Below, in pieces: positions 1 to 8,641 of a DNA stretch of 64,000 bases; position 1 is the stretch's first letter, and each line of letters begins with the position of its first letter. This DNA comes from Methylobacter tundripaludum SV96 (GTDB taxonomy: Bacteria; Pseudomonadota; Gammaproteobacteria; Methylococcales; Methylomonadaceae). The notes beneath the pieces are model-generated. The model saw only the letters and a list, made by a program, of their open reading frames with translations, had not been told where the DNA came from and did no database searches. A program made the position numbers and the translations under genes. Location: positions 303,514-367,513 of the forward strand of contig NZ_JH109154.1 in NCBI RefSeq assembly GCF_000190755.2. The letters are read 5' to 3'.

Positions 1-1216
1 CGAACACTGCGATGCAAAAACCGCCGATAGGCAACATCAGATTGGCGGTTAAATAATCCAGCAATTGAAAAATAGTTCTGTCGAAAATCTTGAACTCGGA
101 CCAAACGTTGAATGAAAAAATGGTGCCGAACCCCAGCAGCCAGGTTATCGATCCCGACCAGATACAGGCTTGTTCCCTGCTCATGTCTTTATTTTCAACC
201 AACCACGCCACAGCTGGTTCGATCAATGAAATGGAGGAAGACAACGCCGCGAAAACCAGCATCACAAAAAACAAAATCCCGAAAAACCAGCCGCCGGTCA
301 TGTTGCCGAACGCTATCGGCAAGGTTTGAAAGATAAGTCCCGGACCGGCTGCAGGTTCCAGCCCACTGGCAAAAACAATCGGGAAGATGGCAATGCCGGC
401 CAATAAGGCAACCACGGTATCGGTACCTGCAATCAAAAATACGGTTTTTGAAATCGACACATCTTTCGGCAAATAAGAACCGTAAACCATGATGGCGCCC
501 ATGCCTAAGCTCAGGGTAAAAAACGCGTGCCCCATGGCGGTCAATACGCCATTACCGGTCAGCTTGCTGAAATCAGGGGTGAACAAGAATTTGACGCCCT
601 GGTCATAGGTGTCGGTGGTCATTGCATAAGCCACCATTAGAATCAGCAGCACAAACAGGCTGGGCATTAAAAAACGAACTGCTTTCTCCAGGCCGGTATT
701 AACGCCGCGAACCACGATCAGCATGGTCGCCAACATGAACAGGCTATGCCAGAAAAGCAGCTTCGCCGGACTGGCAACAAAATCGTCAAAAATCACTTTT
801 ATCGCTGCTGCATCGGCGCCGAAAAAGCTGCCGGTAAAGGCCTTTAACACGTAAGCCGAAGCCCAGCCTGCAATAACGCTGTAATAAGAGAGTATTAAGA
901 AACCGGCAGCGACGCCCATCCAGCCTAAATAATGCCAGTTTTTATCGGCTCCGGCTTCATCGACCAAGGTTATCATGGTGTTAATGGGGTTTTGCCTGCT
1001 GCGACGCCCCAACATGGTTTCCGCCATCATAATGGGGATGCCGATCAGTAACACGCACAACAGATAGACTATGACAAATGCCCCGCCGCCATTTTCTCCG
1101 GTAATATAGGGAAACTTCCAGATATTACCCAGACCGACTGCGGAACCTGTCGCAGCCAGAATAAATGCGAAACGCGATGACCATTCACCATGTTGTGATT
1201 TTTTTGTATCCGTCAT
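1..1216 (-). CDS. sodium-dependent transporter, SNF/NSS family (3' end cut by window edge)
   Basis: Reading the minus strand from the ATG at 1216 gives an open frame of 405 codons running off the window start. The N-terminus has the NSS signature (SAVGLGNIWKFPY around residues 25-37) followed by many hydrophobic helices and the pair of residues NGGGAF of TM1-TM2. This family imports amino acids or related solutes with Na+ across the inner membrane; the substrate cannot be read from sequence. Bacterial members are about 440-500 aa, so roughly the last 50-90 residues are missing. It is divergent from smpB, with a 154-bp shared upstream region. Confidence 0.9.
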   Translation of the reverse strand, partial: MTDTKKSQHGEWSSRFAFILAATGSAVGLGNIWKFPYITGENGGGAFVIVYLLCVLLIGIPIMMAETMLGRRSRQNPINTMITLVDEAGADKNWHYLGWMGVAAGFLILSYYSVIAGWASAYVLKAFTGSFFGADAAAIKVIFDDFVASPAKLLFWHSLFMLATMLIVVRGVNTGLEKAVRFLMPSLFVLLILMVAYAMTTDTYDQGVKFLFTPDFSKLTGNGVLTAMGHAFFTLSLGMGAIMVYGSYLPKDVSISKTVFLIAGTDTVVALLAGIAIFPIVFASGLEPAAGPGLIFQTLPIAFGNMTGGWFFGILFFVMLVFAALSSSISLIEPAVAWLVENKDMSREQACIWSGSITWLLGFGTIFSFNVWSEFKIFDRTIFQLLDYLTANLMLPIGGFCIAVF

Positions 1217-1370
1217 TTGTGTGCCTGTAAAAACTCAATAATTATAAAATCACCACGGATGTTTGTTTCGTGGTGAACTTTTCCGCTTATTGCATAACAT
1301 CAGTTAGTAATATCGAGTAAAATAGCAAAATTATTCCTTTACGTCAGTTTAAAAATCCTAACCCGCACTT

Positions 1371-1856
1371 ATGGCCGATAAAAAGTCCAAGAAAAACACC
1401 AAGCAGCAAAATGCCACCATTGCCGTTAATCGTCAGGCTACTTTTGAGTATTCGATTGAGGAGCGGTTTGAAGCGGGGGTTGTTTTGGAAGGCTGGGAAG
1501 TTAAAAGCCTGAGGGATGGACGCATCCAACTCAAAGAGAGTTATGTGGTGATCAGACGGGGCGAAGCCTGGTTGTCGGGCGCGCATATTTCACCGCTGTT
1601 ATCCGCATCGACCCATGTTAATCCCGATTCTATTCGCGCCAAGAAACTGTTGCTGCATCGGCACGAACTCAACAAACTGATCGGTTCGGTCGAACGCAAA
1701 GGCTACACGTTGATTCCATTGAAGATGTACTGGAAAAACGGCAGAGCCAAACTGGAAATCGGTCTGGCAAAAGGCAAGCAATTGCACGACAAGCGCGCCA
1801 CTTCAAAAGACCGCGATTGGCAGCGTGAAAAAGGACGGATCTTGAAAAAGGGCTAA
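1371..1856 (+). CDS. smpB: SsrA-binding protein SmpB
   Basis: 161 aa, normal length for SmpB. It binds tmRNA and delivers it to stalled ribosomes for trans-translation. Visible hallmarks are the beta-barrel core with [19 protein letters not shown] (about residues 40-58), [11 protein letters not shown] and the basic C-terminal tail beginning [10 protein letters not shown] that enters the decoding region. The stop codon is directly followed by a long hairpin (1855-1912). No tmRNA gene is seen next to it. Confidence 0.97.
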   Translation: MADKKSKKNTKQQNATIAVNRQATFEYSIEERFEAGVVLEGWEVKSLRDGRIQLKESYVVIRRGEAWLSGAHISPLLSASTHVNPDSIRAKKLLLHRHELNKLIGSVERKGYTLIPLKMYWKNGRAKLEIGLAKGKQLHDKRATSKDRDWQREKGRILKKG

Positions 1857-1912
1857 AGGCGCAAGGCAAAAGGCGAAGGATGTGTTTTTTTAGCCTTTTG
1901 CCTTGCGCCTTT
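1855..1912. repeat. hairpin of the AAAGGC/GCCTTT family (repeat E), possible smpB terminator
   Basis: A perfect 20-bp inverted repeat (left arm 1855-1874, right arm 1893-1912) with an 18-nt T-rich loop overlaps the smpB stop codon. The arms are built from the words AAAGGCG, CAAGGC and AAAAGGC. Similar words recur at 26795-26856 and 46155-46182, so this is a dispersed family. It could end smpB transcription, though no clean T-run follows the right arm. Confidence 0.75.
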
Positions 1913-1954
1913 TGCCTTTCGCCTTCTTCCCCTAACCCTTTCCTTCAAATTAAA

Positions 1955-2521
1955 ATGACCACACACCCTAACCTCCTGTCTGTAAAAAACAGCCTGCTGA
2001 TCGTCGTCGATTTGCAGGGAAAATTATCAGCGGCCATGCCCGAGCGCGACGCCGAACTTATGACGGCCAACGCCCGCAGTCTGGTTGAAGCCGCCGGACT
2101 GTTAAGCATCCCGGTGTTGTTAACCGAGCAATATCCCAAAGGCTTGGGCTCTACCGATACGACTATCACCGATATATTGTCGGAAGACACCCTGATTTTC
2201 GACAAGACCGGTTTTTCCTGTTGCGCGGCTGAAGGCTTTACCGACACCGTAGCCAGCACCGACCGCAAGCAAATCATACTGGTCGGCCAGGAAGCGCATG
2301 TTTGCGTATTGCAGACCGCGTTGGAATTGATGCATTTCGGCTATCAGGTGCATGTCGTCGAAGACGCCATCTGTTCGCGCAAGGCGGAACATAAATTCTA
2401 TGCCTTGCAACGCATGCAACAACAAGGCGCGACCATTACCAATTATGAATCGGTCTTGTTCGAATGGGTCAAAGATTCCACCCATCCTGAATTTAAAAGT
2501 ATTTCCGGATTACTTCGTTAA
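1955..2521 (+). CDS. isochorismatase family cysteine hydrolase
   Basis: 188 aa from the ATG at 1955. An upstream in-frame ATG at 1880 would begin inside the repeat hairpin and is rejected. The fold and triad of the isochorismatase-like family are visible: Asp in LLIVVDLQGKL, Lys in IFDKTGFSC and the nucleophile Cys in QEAHVCVLQTALEL. Members hydrolyse small amides or remain uncharacterised (YcaC type); the substrate cannot be assigned. It is followed 24 nt later by a HopJ-like gene and probably cotranscribed. Confidence 0.85.
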   Translation: MTTHPNLLSVKNSLLIVVDLQGKLSAAMPERDAELMTANARSLVEAAGLLSIPVLLTEQYPKGLGSTDTTITDILSEDTLIFDKTGFSCCAAEGFTDTVASTDRKQIILVGQEAHVCVLQTALELMHFGYQVHVVEDAICSRKAEHKFYALQRMQQQGATITNYESVLFEWVKDSTHPEFKSISGLLR

Positions 2522-2545
2522 CCCCTGCTTACCTTGAACTTACAC

Positions 2546-2923
2546 ATGTCGCTCGCATCGTTTATTGAAAAAGCAACAAATAACAGCCCGGTCAGTTTTG
2601 ATGAAACCATCGCGGTTATTACTGAAAACTACCATTACCAAGCCACCGAATTCAGCAACGGCCTGAATGAGCAGATGTTAGTCAATCAGGCCGGTACTAA
2701 CGAAGGCTCCTGCAAGATTTTCGCTTTTGCCCAACTCAATCGGCTCGACCAGCAGCAGACGTTAAACCTGTTTGGCGATTATTACCGGCTGGATGTTTTA
2801 AATGACCCGCACGGCACAGGCCACCAGAACATCAGGAATTTCATGCAATACGGCTGGGAGGGGATTTGTTTTAACGGTGTGGCGTTGACGGCCAAAAAAA
2901 CATTAATCTCCATCAAAATATAA
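2546..2923 (+). CDS. HopJ type III effector family protein
   Basis: About 125 aa from the ATG at 2546; a TTG at 2534 in the same frame is the alternative. The motifs ENYHYQATEFSNG, NQAGTNEGSCKIFAFAQL and DPHGTGHQNIRNFMQYGW are characteristic of the HopJ family. The name comes from a Pseudomonas effector, but the family is widespread in free-living gammaproteobacteria as a small cytosolic protein of unknown role. No type III secretion genes are in this window. Confidence 0.8.
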   Translation: MSLASFIEKATNNSPVSFDETIAVITENYHYQATEFSNGLNEQMLVNQAGTNEGSCKIFAFAQLNRLDQQQTLNLFGDYYRLDVLNDPHGTGHQNIRNFMQYGWEGICFNGVALTAKKTLISIKI

Positions 2924-2925
2924 AA

Positions 2926-3153
2926 ACTCACCACGAAGGCACGAAGTTTTTCTTTATCGTTTCCACGCTCCGGCGTTACCGCATAAAGATAAGAAATACG
3001 CTGGTTCCCAAGCTCCAGCTTGGGAACCCAGATGACGAAGCTCTAGCTTCGTGAGACGGGAAGCTGGAGCTTCCCGCACCGAATTCCCAAGCTGGAGCTT
3101 GGGAACTAGCGCGCCTTGTTTTTCTTCGTGTCCTTCGTGGTGAATTATAAATT
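2926..3153. repeat. nested repeats: CACGAAG arms enclosing a repeat A palindrome block
   Basis: Outer arms ACCACGAAGGCACGAAG (from about 2930) and CTTCGTGTCCTTCGTGGT (to about 3142) are an imperfect inverted repeat (repeat C). Between them lies the fullest repeat A block (3001-3110): palindrome TTCCCAAGCT-CC-AGCTTGGGAA, then GAAGCTCTAGCTTCG, GGAAGCTGGAGCTTCC and a second TTCCCAAGCTGGAGCTTGGG. No gene is supported here. The right repeat C arm lies immediately upstream of the next gene's start. Confidence 0.85.
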
Positions 3154-4215
3154 ATGATCGACTTTCTAATCATCGGCCAGGGACTGGCGGGCAGCTTGCT
3201 GGCATGGGAACTCATACAACGCGGCTGCAAAGTCGTCATTGTCGATAACGGTCGGGAAAATGCCTCACAGGTTGCAGCAGGACTGATCAATCCGGTCACC
3301 GGCATGCGCTTTGTAAAATCCGCCGATGTCGATACGCTGTTGCCGACGGCAAAACACTGCTATTCACAGTTAGCCGATTTTTTCCAGCAAGACTTTTATA
3401 GTGAAAAACCGATGCTACGGATTTTCCGTAGCGACAGCGAATTTACAAACGCCCATAAACGCCTCAGCACCCCTGACTATCAAGCCTACCTTGGCGACAT
3501 ACAGCAGCCGGGCAAAGCCATCGACAATCTCGCAACACCCTTCGGTTTTCTGAAACAAAAAAAAACGGGTTATTTATTAACCCGGCCGCTATTAAGTTGC
3601 CTGAAAGCGTTTTTCATAGCCAACGACAGCTACCGGCAGGCTGATTTCGATTACCGGGACATACAGCTGCAACCGTCGTTGCGCTGGCAGGACATTGCCC
3701 CCAAGCAGATTATTTTCTGCGAAGGCTATCAGGCAACGCAAAACCCCTGGTTTTGCTGGCTGCCTTTTCAACCGGTCAAGGGCGAAATCCTGACGCTGCA
3801 ACACCAGACCGAATTGCCCGATAAAATCCTCAATTACGGCAACTGGCTGATCCCGTTAAATGCCCATCAAATTAGAATCGGCGCAACCTTCGACCGGGAA
3901 AACCTGGATACTCAGCCTACCGAACAGGGCAAAAATGACTTGCTAAATGCGCTCAACCAAGTCTCACCCGGTTTGACTCAGGCAAACCTGATCAACCACC
4001 AAGCCAATATCCGGCCTTGTACTCAGGACAGACAGCCGTTTATCGGCCTGCATCCACAACACAAGCAACTCGCCATTTTTAACGGCTTTGGCGCAAAAGG
4101 CAGTTTACAGATACCTTGGTACAGCCGACATTTCGCCGATGCTTTATTAAACGGCGCTCCCCTACCCCATTCCAGCAATATCCAACGCCATTATGAAACG
4201 CATTTCACTGGTTAA
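3154..4215 (+). CDS. FAD-dependent oxidoreductase, DAO family, MnmC(o)/MnmL-like
   Basis: 353 aa. The N-terminus is an FAD-binding Rossmann motif (IIGQGLAGSLLAWEL, residues 5-19), followed by QVAAGLINPVTGMRF and a C-terminal DAO segment IRPCTQDRQPFIG. The layout matches the D-amino-acid-oxidase fold also found in the oxidase half of MnmC and in stand-alone MnmL (Bacillus YurR), which convert cmnm5U to nm5U at the tRNA wobble position. It overlaps the next gene, a YtqB/MnmM-like methyltransferase, by 23 bp, which supports this role. The family call is firm; the tRNA substrate is inferred from context, and glycine oxidase-like activity is the alternative. Confidence 0.75.
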   Translation: MIDFLIIGQGLAGSLLAWELIQRGCKVVIVDNGRENASQVAAGLINPVTGMRFVKSADVDTLLPTAKHCYSQLADFFQQDFYSEKPMLRIFRSDSEFTNAHKRLSTPDYQAYLGDIQQPGKAIDNLATPFGFLKQKKTGYLLTRPLLSCLKAFFIANDSYRQADFDYRDIQLQPSLRWQDIAPKQIIFCEGYQATQNPWFCWLPFQPVKGEILTLQHQTELPDKILNYGNWLIPLNAHQIRIGATFDRENLDTQPTEQGKNDLLNALNQVSPGLTQANLINHQANIRPCTQDRQPFIGLHPQHKQLAIFNGFGAKGSLQIPWYSRHFADALLNGAPLPHSSNIQRHYETHFTG

Positions 4216-4768
4216 CGCAGCTCATGACTTAATCCGGGACATTCTCCGCCCCGGCGATATTGCCATTGATGCTACGGTAGGCAACGGTCACGATACCGTA
4301 TTCCTCGCCGAACAAGTCGGTCCATCCGGCCATGTTTACGGCTTTGATATACAACAGGCGGCCATCGACTCGACTCTTGAGAAATTCCGGCAAGCACCCT
4401 CACCGGAATACCTGACTTTGATCCACGCCAGCCATGCCGACATGGACGAAAAAATCCCCGCGTATCACCACGGCAAAGTCCGCGTGATCATGTTTAATCT
4501 GGGCTATTTGCCGGGCGGCGATAAAACTGTCATTACGCTAACCGATTCTACATTGACCGCCTTGACTGTCGCCGCCCGGATTTTAGCTGTCGAAGGCATC
4601 ATCACCCTGCTCGCCTATCCCGGTCACCAAGGCGGCGATCTGGAAACCGGTCAGGTTAAAAACTGGTGCGAGCAGCTGGACACAGAACAATTTGAAGTCA
4701 GCACTATTTACAGCACCGAACACAAAGACTCGGCACCTCGTCTTTTTGTGATCCGCAAACTGCGCTAA
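4193..4768 (+). CDS. class I SAM methyltransferase, YtqB/MnmM family
   Basis: 191 aa. SAM-binding motif DATVGNGHDTVFLAEQVG (about 26-43), acidic strand YGFDIQ, and the family motif FNLGYLPGGDK (about 101-111). MnmM (YtqB) methylates nm5(s2)U to mnm5(s2)U in tRNA in bacteria lacking the MnmC methyltransferase domain. The start at 4193 lies inside the end of the oxidoreductase gene, so the two are translationally coupled. Many related proteins are still annotated as rRNA methyltransferases. Confidence 0.8.
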   Translation: MKRISLVNAAHDLIRDILRPGDIAIDATVGNGHDTVFLAEQVGPSGHVYGFDIQQAAIDSTLEKFRQAPSPEYLTLIHASHADMDEKIPAYHHGKVRVIMFNLGYLPGGDKTVITLTDSTLTALTVAARILAVEGIITLLAYPGHQGGDLETGQVKNWCEQLDTEQFEVSTIYSTEHKDSAPRLFVIRKLR

Positions 4769-5059
4769 AAACAACTACTGATACCCTGTATTCCGTTGCA
4801 CTTTATGTGGGCTACTTACTATTTATCCTAAAAACCGAAAGCACAAGCGGCGATGCAGCGTTAGACAAAAAGATATGCCCGATATCTTACGATCTTAAGC
4901 GGCCATTAATATGTGAAGGATGCTGCCGACATCAAGAGGCGTATCATTCGCGATTGATGTGCTTTTTAGTTCATATATACAGACTGAACCTTTATGTCAC
5001 GTAATTGCTCTCGCGACAACGTGACTTGTCCGACCTTGAATCCCCACTATAACTAACGT
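4769..5059. other. intergenic region without a supported gene
   Basis: A 291-bp gap between the methyltransferase and the interrupted NTPase gene. A 65-codon frame at 4807-5004 has no recognisable domain or ribosome binding site. The gap contains the promoter region of the downstream gene, but no convincing promoter was identified. Confidence 0.4.
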
Positions 5060-7120
5060 ATGAATCAATCATTATCCGATCAGATAAAAAGTCTCAAGCT
5101 CACACTTCTGAAATTGAATGCAACGGGAGAGCAAGGCTTTGAGGGCTTAATTGCCGCAGCATTACATGAAATAACTGGAGTACCGTTTCGGTTGGCTGGC
5201 AGCGGACTACAGTTCGGAATCGACGGAAAATATGCCTATGACGCGGATAGTATCTGCTTCGAAGGCAAACGCTATGACGGCCCCATCCCACGAACCGAAG
5301 TAATCACAAAAATTGCCGACCTTGCCCGCAACAACTCGTATCCCGACCTTGTATGGGTTCTCGGGGCGACATCGCCCGTCAAGACTCAACTTGCTGATGA
5401 CGTGCGTGCCGACGGACATAAAGCGGGCATTAGCGTTCTGATTCTTGATTGGTCAACAGCTGACTTGCCTCCTTTAGCTGCGGCTCTTGCTATGGGTGGT
5501 CGGCGCGTCGAAGCGTTTCTGAAAGCGAACATCGGTAACAATAACGACCGGCGGAATGCTTTATTGGCGCTCGAAGCCGTCAAGGCTGACGGTGATTTCA
5601 ATGAGCATGCCAAGCGAATCAAAGCAGAGCTTGATGCACCAGCAATAGGAACGGCTATCGCTCAGGAAGCAAACGCCAGATGGTTAACAGACGGCTTCTC
5701 CAACCGAAGATGTGCGCGAAACCAATTCGGTCAGCCACTATCTCCTGGCGATAGCGCTTCAACTAAAACACTGACCCGTAAGACTCTTACCGACAAACTG
5801 CAACCATTTCTCGCCGGACCTCCCGACGGGAAGGTCGCTTTTGTGCTGGGCGGCGAAGGCTACGGCAAATCCTGGATCATTGCGCAAAGTTGGCTCGCCC
5901 TTGACCCAAAGCCGTTGATGATTATTTTCAGCCCCGATGAATTTCAAGAGACGGCTGCGCAAAATGATATAGAAGAACTATTGACCACCAAGCTCATCAA
6001 GCAAACCGGCGACGAACTGACTGAAGTAAACCGGCAGCGTTGGTGCAGAAGATTGTTACATTGGCAGAAAAATCCTAGTACCGGTTACCCACGACTTATC
6101 GTTACCATTGACGGTATCAATCAGAAACCAAACGCTGACTGGGGAAAAATTATCGATAAAACCTGTGCTCTGCTGGAACAGATGGGAGGCCGCCTATTTG
6201 TCACAGCACGTACGCCTTATTTTCGAGATCGCATAAAAAGACGGTTAACCGTGCAAGCAATTGAAATCGATGTGCCGGAATGGATATCGACAGAGCGCGA
6301 TGAAATTCTACGAAATTACGGTATCAACTCGGCAGCACTTCACACTGCCGTAGCGCAGTCGCTGCTCAATCCGCGACTATTGGGGATAGCTGTTGAACTC
6401 ATTAATAAGGATAATGTCGTGGCCTTAGAAGAGCTCAGCGTTAGTCGACTGCTCTTCGAACATATCCGTGCAAGCGAACTGGATGCACCGATCCCGCAAC
6501 CGGTTGATACCTTTGTCCGTCAGCTCCGAGAGCATGCTCAAAAGATTCTCTTGCGTGTTCAAGAAAAACAGGAAGACGACCTCAATATCTTTGAAGCCGA
6601 TACCTCAGCAGTTGCCGATGGTCGCTTCTTCCATCCCGTAGAAGGAGAGCCAGGAAAGTATCAGTTAAAGGATGACGGACTGACGCTGGCATTAGGTTTT
6701 TCTGTAGTTGACCTGCTAAGGACCGCAAAACGAAATGGACGTGATCTTGACGGAAGATTAACTATCCTTCTCGATCCAATCGCTGCACTAGACTCAACCG
6801 CCGATGTTGTGCTGGCAGCACTGACTGTGGCTGTAGTCGATGATGATCAATACATGCCGGACATCGCCGCTGCCTTGGTGAAAGGGTTCGCTAACTTACA
6901 GAACCCGGATCAAACCAAATTCCCGGTATTTGTGGGACTGTCGAAGAGCAAGCCGTTAGCCTTCATGGAAGCGGCGCACGATCTATGCCTCGACGGTGCT
7001 CACCAACAAAACTTTGACTGGATAAAGTTTGCCGTTATCGAAGCCAGTAAGAACACTCGCACATGGACGGAAATTGCTAGGAGACTGTCGGATTTAGCAG
7101 TGCAAAAAGTGTTAAAATAA
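5060..7120 (+). pseudogene. 5' part of an IS-interrupted nuclease-STAND NTPase (Avs-like) gene
   Basis: The native gene spans 5060-7080 and continues at 8642-11219. Removing the IS and one CTAG copy restores a single frame (GCT-AGT junction, codon 674) of about 1532 aa. The disrupted frame now ends inside the IS at 7120 (686 aa). Residues 20-130 look like a restriction-endonuclease fold: GEQGFEGLI, then Asp55 (GIDGK) and Glu68-x-Lys70 (CFEGKRY). Walker A is GGEGYGKS (264-271), Walker B LIVTIDG (346-352), and TARTPYF follows at 382. This order (nuclease, NTPase, long helical repeats) is that of Avs/STAND antiphage proteins; that role is inferred. The truncated product would keep nuclease and ATPase but lose the presumed sensor. 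Confidence 0.75.
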
Positions 7121-8641
7121 CCCTATCGAAACACCAAATCAAAAAACAAAAATGGCTACCCAATTCATCCTGATTGATCGCGATACCCCCTACATTCTGC
7201 CCCCGTGTGTTCAGGATTATTTGCCTGAAGATCATATGGCCCGTTTTGTTGTCGAGATTGTCGATCAACTGGATTTACGGACGCTATCAGCCGTCTATGC
7301 GGGCAAAGGAAAGCGCCCCTATCATCCGGCGATGCTGTTGGCGTTGCTGTTCTACGGTTACGCGACCGGCGTATTTTCCAGTCGCAAACTGGAGAAAGCC
7401 ACTCATGACTCGATGGCCTTTAAATACATCTGCGCCAACGAAAACCCAGATCACGACACCATCAACAGCTTTCGCAAGCGCTTTGGCAAAGAGATCGAAA
7501 GCCTATTTGTCGAGATATTGGTACTTGCACAAACCTTGGGGCTGCTTAAGCTGGGTACGGTGAGCCTGGACGGCACCAAGATTAAAGCCAATGCCAGCAA
7601 GCATAAAGCCTTGAGCTGGGATTACGCCAATCAACTGGAAGCCCAGTTCAAACAGGAAGTTGAAACCTTGATGAAACTGGCTGAAGCCGCCGACAATTCC
7701 CCGCTTCCAGAAGACATGGATGTACCCAAGGAACTCAAACGCCGCCAAGACCGTTTAGCAGTGATTGCCAAAGCCAAACAGGAAATCCAGGCCCGTGCCA
7801 AGGCGCGTTACGCGCAAGAAAAGGCCGAGTATGACGAAAAGCAGGCTAAGCGTGAACAACACCTGAGTGAAACCGGCAAGAAAATGGGCGGCAAAGCCCC
7901 CCAAGCGCCTACCGATGCGCCTCAAGGTAAAGATCAAGTCAGCCTGACCGATGAAGAGTCCCGCATCATGCCGACCCCTAATGGTTTTGAACAAGCCTAT
8001 AACGCCCAAGCCAGTGTTGATATTGCCACCCACCTGATCGTTGCTCATCACATCACCCAACACACCAACGACAAACAAGAAATCGAACCGGCCTTAGCCA
8101 AACTGGAACAGCTCCCGGAATGCTTGGGGAGTGTTGACAACCTGTTGGCCGACACCGGCTACTTCAGCCAAGCCAATGTAAAGGCGTGTGCTGATGCAAA
8201 GATAAAACCGTACATCGCCCAAAAGCGGCAAAGCCATAACCAAGCCCTTGACGCCCGGTTTCAGCATCAGCCGGAAATAGGCGAAAGCACCTTACCGCCG
8301 GTTGAGGCCATGACCCATCGCTTAACAACCAAAGCGGGCAAAGCACTCTACGGCAAGCGAAAATCTACTGTCGAAACCGTGTTTGGCATCATTAAACACG
8401 TCCAGGGATTCAGGCAATTCCAGCTTCGAGGCCTGGAATCCGTCCAAAGTGAATGGAATTTAGTCTGTATAGGCTGGAATTTAAAAAGAATGCATGTATT
8501 AAGAGGGTGAGAGAGGAAAAAGAGCATTGAGCTGCCCATAAAACAGAACTATGGGCATTAAAAATCCCAATAAACCACTTTTTTAAATTTTAATCGTGAT
8601 TAAGTGGGGAGGCTCGCTCTATTAATCCGACAGCCTCCTAG
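7077..8641 (+). mobile_element. IS1182-like insertion sequence, copy 1
   Basis: Element body 7081-8637 (1557 bp) flanked on both sides by CTAG (7077-7080 and 8638-8641), read as a 4-bp target duplication. Terminal inverted repeats are GAGACTGTCGGAT and GAGGCTGTCGGAT (12 of 13 match). A second copy of the same length at 31703-33259 appears identical in sequence and also has CTAG on both sides, which argues for recent transposition. The insertion splits the large NTPase gene. Confidence 0.93.
7152..8510 (+). CDS. IS1182 family transposase
   Basis: 452 aa DDE transposase. The N-terminal DUF772-type region contains YHPAMLLALLFYGYATGVFSSRKLE (about 57-81, typical of IS1182/IS5-like enzymes), then SLDGTKIKANASKHK with a catalytic Asp, LLADTGYFSQANV with the second Asp, and YGKRKSTVETVFGIIKH with the catalytic Glu. 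A charged coiled-coil insert lies between the first and second catalytic residues. Same protein as the copy at 31774. Confidence 0.93.
   Translation: MATQFILIDRDTPYILPPCVQDYLPEDHMARFVVEIVDQLDLRTLSAVYAGKGKRPYHPAMLLALLFYGYATGVFSSRKLEKATHDSMAFKYICANENPDHDTINSFRKRFGKEIESLFVEILVLAQTLGLLKLGTVSLDGTKIKANASKHKALSWDYANQLEAQFKQEVETLMKLAEAADNSPLPEDMDVPKELKRRQDRLAVIAKAKQEIQARAKARYAQEKAEYDEKQAKREQHLSETGKKMGGKAPQAPTDAPQGKDQVSLTDEESRIMPTPNGFEQAYNAQASVDIATHLIVAHHITQHTNDKQEIEPALAKLEQLPECLGSVDNLLADTGYFSQANVKACADAKIKPYIAQKRQSHNQALDARFQHQPEIGESTLPPVEAMTHRLTTKAGKALYGKRKSTVETVFGIIKHVQGFRQFQLRGLESVQSEWNLVCIGWNLKRMHVLRG

Noticed and set aside
4807..5004. 65-aa frame before the NTPase gene
   Set aside because: No domain, no SD, overlaps nothing conserved.
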